Below are positions 37,817 to 45,535 of a stretch of 64,000 nucleotides of DNA, in pieces. The stretch is from Pseudomonadales bacterium (lineage in GTDB: Bacteria > Pseudomonadota > Gammaproteobacteria > Pseudomonadales > Azotimanducaceae), in NCBI GenBank assembly GCA_011525295.1, contig WTGV01000032.1, forward strand, positions 87,671 through 151,670, read 5' to 3'. The translations under genes and the position numbers were made by a program. The first letter of the stretch is position 1, and the number at the start of each line of letters is the position of its first letter. The notes beneath the pieces were generated by a model that ran no database searches, was not told the DNA's origin, and saw nothing but the letters and a program-made list of their open reading frames with translations.

Positions 37817-39202
37817 ATGGTTGACCAGTTACACGAAGCAAATTTCACCGGTCAATTTGACGGTGACGAAGTTCCTGAGCTATCAGGCGGGTGGCCAATC
37901 CTTGGTCATTTAAGGGAATTTCAGAGAGACCCCGTTTCAATGCTCTTGCGCGGATGCAAGGAGCATGGCGACCTGTTTCGCTTTCGGATTGGTCCGGCCG
38001 AGTTCGTCTTATTCAGTGGGTTAGAAGCGCACGAGACATACTTCAAAGCACCGGACGATCAACTTGATGCTAACTCGGTCTATCAGTTTACCGTACCTAT
38101 TTTTGGACGCGGAGTGGCCTACGACGTCGCGCCCGAAATTATGACGGAGCAACTGGGATTTCTTTTTCCTGCTCTTCGAGAATCTGCGATGCGGAGCTAC
38201 GTGGCGATCATGTATGACGAGGCGCGTGTCTTTGCGGATCGGATGGGTAGTGAAGGAACGTTGGATCTGCCTGTGGCGATGAACGAACTTACGGTGAATA
38301 TCGCAAGTCGATGCTTCCTAGGGGAGGAGATTCGACGCGAAGTGGATGCAGAATTCGCTGAGGCTTATCACGAACTTCAGAACGGCATCAACACTATAGG
38401 GTTCTTTTTCCCCAGAATCCCCATTCCTTCTCATCGGCGGCGTGATCAAGCTAGGAAGAAAATTACGGAAATTTTCACTCGCGTTCTGACAGATCACGAG
38501 CCAGTGGAAACGGAGTCCGAGAGCTTCATGCAGACGCTTGTGAAAGCTCGCTACAAGGATGGTCGGGAACTTACCGTCGATGAAATTACGGGCATAACGC
38601 TGACGGCACTCTTTGCCGGTCAGCACACTAGTGCAATCCTCGCAACTTGGACCGGTCTAGAGTTAGCAAGAGACGAGAAGTACCTCAATCGAATTAGACG
38701 GGAAATGGGGGAAATCTACGAAAAAGACAGTAATCTCAGTCTTGAGGGTCTCAGACAGCAGCCAGTATTGGAGAACGCCGTGCGCGAGTGCGAACGATTG
38801 CATCCACCTCTCATACTGCTCATCCGCAAAGTGATGAGACCCTTGAAGTATCGCAATATGGTCGTGCCGACAAATACGATGGCGGTTGTATCCCCCGCAG
38901 TATCGCATCGACTTGAGCACTTGTTCTCGGAATCAGGCCAGTTCCGACCTGATCGATTCACCTCGCCGACGAACGAAGACACACAAGCACTCATTGGATT
39001 TGGTGGGGGGAAGCACCGGTGCATGGGTAAGAACTTCGCCATCTTGCAAATTAAAGCAATCTGGAACGTGCTGCTAGATCGGTTTGAAATTGAGCTTGAC
39101 GCGCCCTTTCCCGCACCGAACTACGGGAGTTGGGTAACTGGCCCGAAAACCCCGTGCCTGCTACGTTATCGAAAGAGATCGCAACCGACCGTTTTTCATT
39201 GA
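37817..39202 (+). CDS. cyp51: Sterol 14-alpha-demethylase CYP51
   Basis: Cytochrome P450 that removes the C-14 methyl group of lanosterol-type sterols. CYP51 hallmarks are visible: the B' region VYQFTVPIFGRGVAYD, the I-helix FAGQHTSA with the His-Thr pair that replaces the usual acid-alcohol pair, the ExxR motif in ECERLHPPL, and the haem motif FGGGKHRCMG with Cys402 as ligand. At 461 residues it has no ferredoxin fused at the C-terminus, unlike the Methylococcus enzyme. No N-terminal membrane anchor is seen, so it is a soluble bacterial form. It lies between the C-14 reductase (8 bases) and the epoxidase-cyclase gene (4 bases). Confidence 0.95.
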   Translation: MVDQLHEANFTGQFDGDEVPELSGGWPILGHLREFQRDPVSMLLRGCKEHGDLFRFRIGPAEFVLFSGLEAHETYFKAPDDQLDANSVYQFTVPIFGRGVAYDVAPEIMTEQLGFLFPALRESAMRSYVAIMYDEARVFADRMGSEGTLDLPVAMNELTVNIASRCFLGEEIRREVDAEFAEAYHELQNGINTIGFFFPRIPIPSHRRRDQARKKITEIFTRVLTDHEPVETESESFMQTLVKARYKDGRELTVDEITGITLTALFAGQHTSAILATWTGLELARDEKYLNRIRREMGEIYEKDSNLSLEGLRQQPVLENAVRECERLHPPLILLIRKVMRPLKYRNMVVPTNTMAVVSPAVSHRLEHLFSESGQFRPDRFTSPTNEDTQALIGFGGGKHRCMGKNFAILQIKAIWNVLLDRFEIELDAPFPAPNYGSWVTGPKTPCLLRYRKRSQPTVFH

Positions 39203-39206
39203 TTCA

Positions 39207-42200
39207 TTGACCGACTCCACTAATTCGAGCTACGATGTTGCCATTGTCGGTGCGGGACCCGTCGGTAGCCTTTGCGCTCTAGCACATGCTCGAAAAGGTG
39301 CCCGAGTTGCCCTGCTTGAAGCCAATCCCAAAGCTGCTGGGCGCTTAGCAGGGGAGTGGCTGCACCCTCCTGCTGTACGAATGTTGCAGGAGAATGGAAT
39401 ATCCTTGGATGCATGTCCGCATAGTAGCCAAGGCAATGGATTCGTGGTTTTTCCGGATGATCGTTCAGAACCAATTGTTCTTCCTTACTCAAGTGGCGCG
39501 ATGGGTATGACCTGCGAACACTCTGAACTGGTATCCACGCTTCATGATGCTATGGAAGAAATTTCACAAGTTCAGTTTTATCGGGGAGCAAGAGTTCAGA
39601 ACATCGAGAATGGCAGGATCACTTACTCGATTGACGGTACGCAGAATTCACTCGCAACAGATAGGGTAATTGGCGCGGACGGCCGCGCCTCCATTGTGCG
39701 CAAATCCCTTGGTCTACCACCGGAGCGCCTGACGTGTACACGAATGATTGGTGTCGTCGCAGAAGGGATTGATCTTCCCCACGAAGGGTACGGACACGTA
39801 ATTCTCGGCGGTCCAGGACCCATTCTAATATTCCGCCTCGGCGATGAAACAGTTCGAATCATCGTCGACGTGCCTCTTGATCACTGGACTCCACGAGATC
39901 GTGTTGCGATGTTGACGGAGTCCTACGCCTATCTATTACCAGAATCGGTCCGTGAAGCATTTGTTCAATCACTCGAGGCCGGCGAGTTTCAAGCTGCGGG
40001 TAATGAGCTACAGCTTCGCGCTACCTATGGAACCTCGCACCGTGTGCTTATTGGAGATGCTGCAGGACACTACCATCCCTTGACCGCGATCGGGCTAACG
40101 CTTGGTTTCAGCGATGCGTTGTCTCTCGCGGCACAACCGGATTTTCGCGTATTCGCGGCCAAGCGGATAGAAGCAGTCCGAATGCCTGAACGACTTGCTC
40201 TTTGCCTTTACGAGACGTTCGCCGACCACAGGCCCGAAATCGTTGCTATCAGACAGGCAACTTACCGTCGATGGAGGTCAAGCTCCAAGGTTCGAGGTCA
40301 GACTATGAAACTTCTAGCTTGCGAAGACATGTCGCTTACTCGATTGGGACTTACTTCTTTTCGGATCGTGGTTCGGGCAATAGCGAGTACTTTACCGAAG
40401 TCCCTAAATTTAGATGCTTGGCGTCGTGCGCGTGAAGTAACAAAAGCATTGCTATCTCGAGTTGGACACTTGCTGGTCGCGATTCGGAATCTAAGACTAA
40501 CTTCGAAAGCGCCCCTAGACAAGAACACTCGCCTTTGGACCAGTTGGTCCCGTTCTTTGTTGACTTCTGTACAACCTCAGAATCGCGAGTCTCGAAGGAC
40601 TAACTCTACTGACTCTACGACTCCCAGCAGTACAAGAGATGCGATGCGACGAGCGACGGATCGTCTCGTGAACATGCAGAGGGCTGACGGGAGCTGGGAA
40701 GGTGAGATGGTTTGGTGTCCAATGCTCACTGCGCAGTACGTTATTTTGAGCTTCATAATGAACGAAAAGCTCGATCCTCGAAGACGACGTCTCGTTCTGC
40801 GACAGTTCGAACACACCAGATTACCAGACGGATTGTGGGGACTTCATGAGCACTCGCACCCATATCTGTTTGTTACTACGTTGGTGTATGTTGCCGTTCG
40901 TTTGCTTGGCGTCGACAAGGACGACCCACTCATTGCAAAGGCTGGACAGTTTCTTCAAACTGAAGACATACTTGGAATCCCAAGTTGGGGTAAGTTTTGG
41001 CTAGCTCTCTTGAATCTCTACGATTGGAAGGGATTGAACCCCGTGTTGCCGGAGATGTGGCGTTTGCCCAGTTGGATTCCACTACATCCATCGAACTGGT
41101 ACTGCCATACGCGACTGATCTACATGGCGATGTCTGTTGTATACTCAAATCGATTTCAAGCACCGGTTACACCGTTGATCACAGCTCTCCGAACCGAGCT
41201 ATTCGGGGAAGATTTCGACCGAGTCAAGTTTGCTAGGGGACGTACTCGCTTACGCAAAGAGGATGTCTTTAAGCCACCTACGATTCGGCTTCGTTTTGGC
41301 TTTTTATTGGGACGAATCTTTGAAAAAATCCACGGCAAAAGTTTCAGAGCCAAGTGCGTCCAGACTCTTGTCGAGCAGATTCGGTGGGAATTACAAAATT
41401 CGGATCATACGAGCATCTCTCCGGTCAGTGGTTTTCTCAACATTCTTGCCTTGTGGCTGCAAGATCCAGAGGACGAGAATTGTCGAAAAGCTTTAGCCCG
41501 CATCGAAGGGTGGATATGGGAGGACGATGCGAAGGGTACTCGGATAACGGGAGCCAGAAGTGCTTCTTGGGATACAGGATTCGCGCTACAGGCGTTATCG
41601 GAATTACCAGACAGTGTGGAAGTCAAGAATGCGGTCGATCTTGGTACCGATTTCTTAGCGAGTCAGCAAATACGCGAGAGTTTTGATGGATTTGAAGCCG
41701 CGCGCAGGAGCGATCCAATCGGCGGTTGGTGCTTCGCTGGCCGATGGCACGGCTGGCCCGTATCAGATTGCACCGCAGAAGCCGTACTTGGACTACTTGA
41801 AACACGACCAAGTGCTCTCAACGATGAAGCGCTCCAAGAGTCGATTGAATTCATGCTTCGAAGCCAAAACAGAGATGGAGGATTTGGGAGTTATGAAGCA
41901 CGACGCTCGACGTTTGGTCTCGAGTGGCTGAATCCAGCCGAAATGTTCGGCGAATCAATGACGGAGAAATCGTTCGTCGAGTGTACGGCCTCGTGCATGG
42001 CGGCACTTGCATTGAGTAGGCAACACTTGCCGAACGACGTTGTCGAAAAAGCACAGCTTGCAATTTCTCGAGGCGAGTCGTGGCTGCGGAAATCTCAAAG
42101 AAGCGACGGTTCTTGGCGCGGGGTTTGGGGAGTGCAATTTATCTATGGAACTCTGTTCGGGATCAAAGGGCTTCGAGCCGCGGGGAGCGACCCAAGCGAC

Positions 42201-42691
42201 CCGTCCATAAGACTCGCCTGCAGGTGGCTACTAGATCGTCAGCAAGAGGATGGTGGCTGGGGGAGCACTATAGCGGCTGTGTGAAAGGTTGCTATGTCCC
42301 CCACGACGAGAGTCAAGTGATCCAGACTGCTTGGGCACTGATTGCGCTCCTCACAGCGGGTGAGTCCAATTGGTCAGCAATTTCACGCGGCATCAAATTC
42401 TTGGTCGACAACCAGCAGCAAGATGGAACGTGGAAACGACAGGACATGGTTGGAGTCTTTTTTCGCACTGCACTGTTGGACTACGAACTGTATAGGCAGT
42501 ACTTTCCTTTGCATGCGCTCAGTCTGTACGAACAACGACGTATAACCCGCAGAAATATACACACAATGTCTGAAGAACTTTCTGAGGTAACTGAAGTAGA
42601 GGGGACGATTCCCAACACCAGCATGCGAGCCGACGGTGAGTCTGTTGCTGCTACGCCGGTTTTCGCGCGTGGACCAGAAAACTTGGAGTAA
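39207..42691 (+). CDS. Squalene epoxidase - oxidosqualene cyclase fusion (frameshift near 3' end)
   Basis: One open frame joins two enzymes. Residues 1 to about 395 are an FAD monooxygenase of squalene epoxidase type: GAGPVGS (15-21), IGADGRAS, and the GD motif IGDAAGHYHPLTAIG (about 282-296). A linker of about 80 residues follows. From about residue 475 there is an oxidosqualene cyclase with several QW-type repeats, the proton-donor motif Asp854-CTAE (not the DxDD of hopene cyclases), and His634 in NWYCHTR. The frame stops at 42284 just after QEDGGWGS, but the next frame carries the rest of the cyclase (ESQVIQTAWALIALL, DGTWKRQDMVGVFF, YFPLHALSLYEQRR) to 42691. The break is at a run of five G (42259-42263) where six would be in frame. 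Start is TTG. The product should turn squalene into a cyclised sterol. Confidence 0.88.
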
Positions 42692-43646
42692 AGATTCCGA
42701 GTTTACCTGCTTCGACCAGTGCATCCGCTGCACGATTTAGTAGCCGGGCAGTCTCCGAACTCCCAGCGGGAGCCATTCTTAATAGTTCCAAAGCGCTAGT
42801 GATTTTCGCAACTATCGATCTACCGACTGGCGTACGCGCAATCGAAGCGAGAGAGAAATCTCGACCTTGAAGTGCCATGTACCACGGCGTGCGTGGACTT
42901 CCTTCATCGATCGTTTGGTCCTTCGCCAGGATTATGTCAAAACCGGCATCTCGTACGGTTTCCACGTAGCTATCTTTAGTGTCTAGTTCCGGTGTTGCAT
43001 TGTTGTCCTCGATCAACGTTCGAAGCTCATCGTGCTTACTGTTGGACGGGTCGAACTCTTCTGTGAAAGCCCAGTCGACGATCGCTGCTTCGGCACCAGG
43101 TTTCAGCAATCTAAAGAGTTCAAGGAATGCCAGTTTCCTGTCGGGTGCGTGACACAGCGCTTCAAACGAATACAACGCATCGAAGGTACCTTCCTCTAAC
43201 GGGACATTCCTATAGTCGGCGTACAGAAAGGAGCAAGAGTCGCTCAATCCCGCGCGTTGCACTCGCTGGCTCCCAGATTGAATCTGGTGTTCGTTGAAGT
43301 TGATGCCCACAATTTTTGCGCCTGTAGTCTTAGCGATGTTGACGAGTGGCCCGCCAACCCCACAGCCAACATCTGCAACCTCCATCCCAGTACGAAGTTT
43401 GAGTAGCTTTGCAATTCCCTCTTCATGCCGTCGTTGCGACGATTGCAGACTTTCCCCAGGAAGCCGTGGGGAGAAATGAAAACTGCATCCCCAAGCAAAT
43501 TCATAAAACGACGTTACCGCATCGTAGAAGCTACTAACAAGCTTGGGTTGATCGCGGAGGCGGGCATTGCTATCGCTCGGGAGTTCACCGACCTTCGGAA
43601 TTCGTCGAACATTCTTAACGGCTTCTTTCATGTGGTCTTGGGTCAT
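42651..43646 (-). CDS. Sterol C-24 methyltransferase homologue 2 (ERG6/SMT family)
   Basis: SAM methyltransferase of 331 residues. It carries the sterol methyltransferase blocks FYEFAWGCSFHFSPRLPGE (very near the YEYGWGSSFHF consensus), VADVGCGVGGPLVNIAK for SAM, NFNEHQIQ, and YSFEALCHAPDRKLAFLELFRLLKPG, where the Erg6 counterpart is YAIEATCHAP. It is clearly diverged from the first methyltransferase at 31944-32990, so it is not a recent copy. Its ribosome site AAGGTA precedes the ATG at 43646. The last 41 bases overlap the 3' end of the corrected cyclase frame on the other strand, so the operon and this gene are convergent. Expected to alkylate the sterol side chain. Confidence 0.88.
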   Translation of the reverse strand: MTQDHMKEAVKNVRRIPKVGELPSDSNARLRDQPKLVSSFYDAVTSFYEFAWGCSFHFSPRLPGESLQSSQRRHEEGIAKLLKLRTGMEVADVGCGVGGPLVNIAKTTGAKIVGINFNEHQIQSGSQRVQRAGLSDSCSFLYADYRNVPLEEGTFDALYSFEALCHAPDRKLAFLELFRLLKPGAEAAIVDWAFTEEFDPSNSKHDELRTLIEDNNATPELDTKDSYVETVRDAGFDIILAKDQTIDEGSPRTPWYMALQGRDFSLASIARTPVGRSIVAKITSALELLRMAPAGSSETARLLNRAADALVEAGKLGIFTPSFLVHARKPA

Positions 43647-43744
43647 TTTTTACCTTGCATCGATTCAACTCACAAAAGCTACCAAATGATAGTAGTGCTT
43701 ATTCACACATGAGCTCCTCAATTCTAGGTGTCCATCAAACTGAG

Positions 43745-43758
43745 GCAATTTCAATTGC
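43745..43758. repeat. Short inverted repeat between methyltransferase 2 and the next gene
   Basis: GCAATT-TC-AATTGC, perfect arms of six, about 100 bases upstream of the methyltransferase start. Its place between two divergent genes fits an operator, but no regulator is known. Confidence 0.35.
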
Positions 43759-43851
43759 TGACACGATGTTCGACCAAGACGAGAGTTGATGAGCCACTCA
43801 CACGGCGCTCCTATCAAATTTGGAAATTACTAGAAACAGTGCGAAAAACAC

Positions 43852-43880
43852 TTGCAATAAAAGTTTAGCGCATTTTATAG
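43852..43880 (+). promoter_or_regulatory. Candidate sigma-70 promoter of the small membrane protein gene
   Basis: TTGCAA (43852-43857), a 17-base gap, then TTATAG (43875-43880), each four of six to the consensus, with the ATG 22 bases further on. Confidence 0.4.
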
Positions 43881-43902
43881 TGTAGTTTTTCGAACAAAAG
43901 AG

Positions 43903-44451
43903 ATGAGTATGTCTAACAAATCTTCTTGGGAACTCAAGGGTGGTTCGAACAAGTCTGTCGGGGACGCTTCAGAACAAAGTCAACCGGCTGCCGAGTACAT
44001 TCTTCAAACTGGGCGCAGGATTAAGCCGTTTTTTCGTTGGACGAAGATCGAGAAACGATTGATCAAATTTTTGGATGAACTATTTACGTTGACTCTGATA
44101 GGTCTCTTTTTTTGGGGCATAGCAATCATCATGGGAGGTGCAGTCTTGTTTGAAAGCACGATCTTGGGATTCCTATTTGGTTTAGCTCTCATGTTTGGTA
44201 GTGCCTGTTTGTGCCACCTGTATGCAGATAGGTGTCCGAGGAAAGAAAACGCTGAGGAGAGTTCAAAAGTACCCGAACCGATTCCGACCTATAGTTGCTC
44301 AACTGATGCTCCCAAATACATTCAAGAACAAGAACTAAGACGGTGGAAACAAAGAATGGCTGATGCGCGTGCTCGAGCACGTCGGCGAGTACCTAAGGGA
44401 ACGAAACGAATGCGCCAGTTAAATGCACACATTTTCGACGTCACAGAATAA
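43903..44451 (+). CDS. Small membrane protein of unknown function
   Basis: No family recognised. The 182-residue protein has a soluble polar N-terminus of about 60 residues, then two close membrane segments (LTLIGLFFWGIAIIMGGAVLF and ILGFLFGLALMFGSACLCHLY), and a basic C-terminal tail rich in Arg (DARARARRRVPKGTKRMRQ) that would lie in the cytoplasm. A candidate promoter lies just upstream, and the ATG follows AAAAGAG. It is divergent from the second sterol methyltransferase; whether it belongs to the sterol cluster is unknown. Confidence 0.6.
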   Translation: MSMSNKSSWELKGGSNKSVGDASEQSQPAAEYILQTGRRIKPFFRWTKIEKRLIKFLDELFTLTLIGLFFWGIAIIMGGAVLFESTILGFLFGLALMFGSACLCHLYADRCPRKENAEESSKVPEPIPTYSCSTDAPKYIQEQELRRWKQRMADARARARRRVPKGTKRMRQLNAHIFDVTE

Positions 44452-44983
44452 ATAGAGCTTTGTTTTTAGGTATGTCACACGGTGTCGATAGACAGTAAAC
44501 TCTCGATCAGAAATCCAAAACCTAATTGTTTTAGTCCACAGATGCCGAGTTTTCAAGTGGTCACATTTAGTTAAACTGTATCGTCGCAGAACGACTAGCG
44601 AAGCCAACTTTAAGTACGAACCTTTTTACTGAACAGTGTAATTACCCGACGTGCCGGTGCAATCGTCATTTGAGGCCGCAAATGACGACGACGGTGTCAT
44701 AACGTTGCTGTTCTCAGATACTAGATCTCTCCGACATCACGGCGGAAAATCACATTTCCTTCTCGAACGGCAAATTTCAAAACAAACAGGCGATCAAAAT
44801 GTGATCGTTTCGAGCAGGATTTTGAAGAGGTGACAATGATCTTTGTTATCACAATCTAGACATAATGATCTTGAGTAATTCTGAATATTGTTCAGTAGAA
44901 TACGCTAGAAAGCGGGGATAGATAAGGATCTCATACGTTGTTCATCCCCACAAATAGACAATTAACGAAGCCGGTGACGCAAT
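44452..44983. other. Intergenic region upstream of the toxin-antitoxin pair
   Basis: About 530 bases. It holds an inverted repeat CGATCA-N5-TGATCG at 44791-44807, a possible operator, and a 60-codon GTG reading frame at 44651-44833 that lacks a ribosome site and any recognisable similarity. No RNA gene recognised. Confidence 0.3.
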
Positions 44984-45283
44984 ATGGACTCTGTATCAAA
45001 AAAGGTCTTCCACGTGACTGCCACTCGCGTCGATGATAGGTGGTGCGTTTGGGAATCAGACGTTAGGGGATTGTTTTTGGAAACCGATTCTTGGCTAGAA
45101 ATGAAGGAATGTATTGAAGCTATTACTCCGATGGTTCTCATGGAGAATCACAAGGTGAAAGAGACCGAATTGGCTAATGTGGTAGTACGTGTCAAAATCA
45201 AAAACGACGAGAAAAAAATAAAAAAAACTTCCGGGAAAGCGACATTTGTATTTGAGCGAGAACAGGAACTCGCTCTAATGTAA
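44984..45283 (+). CDS. DUF1902 protein, HicB-like antitoxin
   Basis: A 99-residue protein with the DUF1902 pattern at its N-terminus (VFHVTATRVDDRWCVWESDVRGLFLETDSWLEM), a partial HicB-like fold that normally binds and neutralises a HicA mRNA interferase. The C-terminal part is charged and lysine-rich (KIKNDEKKIKKTSGKA). Its stop is four bases before the HicA-like gene, the usual order for DUF1902 pairs with the antitoxin first. Cytoplasmic. Autoregulation is normal in the family, but no DNA-binding domain is obvious here. Confidence 0.8.
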   Translation: MDSVSKKVFHVTATRVDDRWCVWESDVRGLFLETDSWLEMKECIEAITPMVLMENHKVKETELANVVVRVKIKNDEKKIKKTSGKATFVFEREQELALM

Positions 45284-45287
45284 TTCC

Positions 45288-45473
45288 ATGGCCGACTACT
45301 CTAGGCAAGTTAAAAAACTGTTAAAGAGTAAAGGCTGGACAAAAATACGCCAACCTCGTGGTAGTCACGAAATTTGGGGCAAAGATGGGGAGATAGTAGC
45401 CGTTCCGGCGAAACTCAAGAATAGACACACCGCCAATGGTATTTTGAAGTTGGCTGGAATACCAAAAATATAA
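45288..45473 (+). CDS. HicA-type mRNA interferase toxin
   Basis: A 61-residue protein with the double-stranded-RNA-binding-like HicA fold: VKKLLKSKGWTKIRQPRGSHEIW, where the histidine in RGSHEIW is the catalytic residue of the family, and the end TANGILKLAGI matches the usual C-terminal helix. HicA cuts mRNA to slow growth when the antitoxin is lost. It is the downstream member of the pair with the DUF1902 gene and is followed by a hairpin shared with the convergent RND gene. Confidence 0.85.
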   Translation: MADYSRQVKKLLKSKGWTKIRQPRGSHEIWGKDGEIVAVPAKLKNRHTANGILKLAGIPKI

Positions 45474-45479
45474 CTATTA

Positions 45480-45496
45480 GCCCCAATACATGGGGC
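45480..45496. terminator. Hairpin between convergent hicA-like and RND genes
   Basis: GCCCCA-ATACA-TGGGGC, a six-base GC-rich stem directly after the HicA stop and followed by a short T-containing stretch. A weak terminator for either direction is likely, but there is no strong T run. Confidence 0.45.
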
Positions 45497-45535
45497 ATTT
45501 ACTTGTCGTAGTAATTGGTACTTTTGGTGTTACTG

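Noticed and set aside
40630..42691. Cyclase could be a squalene-hopene cyclase
   Set aside because: It has DCTAE and not the DxDD motif of hopene cyclases, and a squalene epoxidase is fused to it.
44651..44833. 60-codon GTG reading frame before the toxin-antitoxin pair
   Set aside because: No ribosome site and no recognisable feature; the region looks like control DNA with an inverted repeat.
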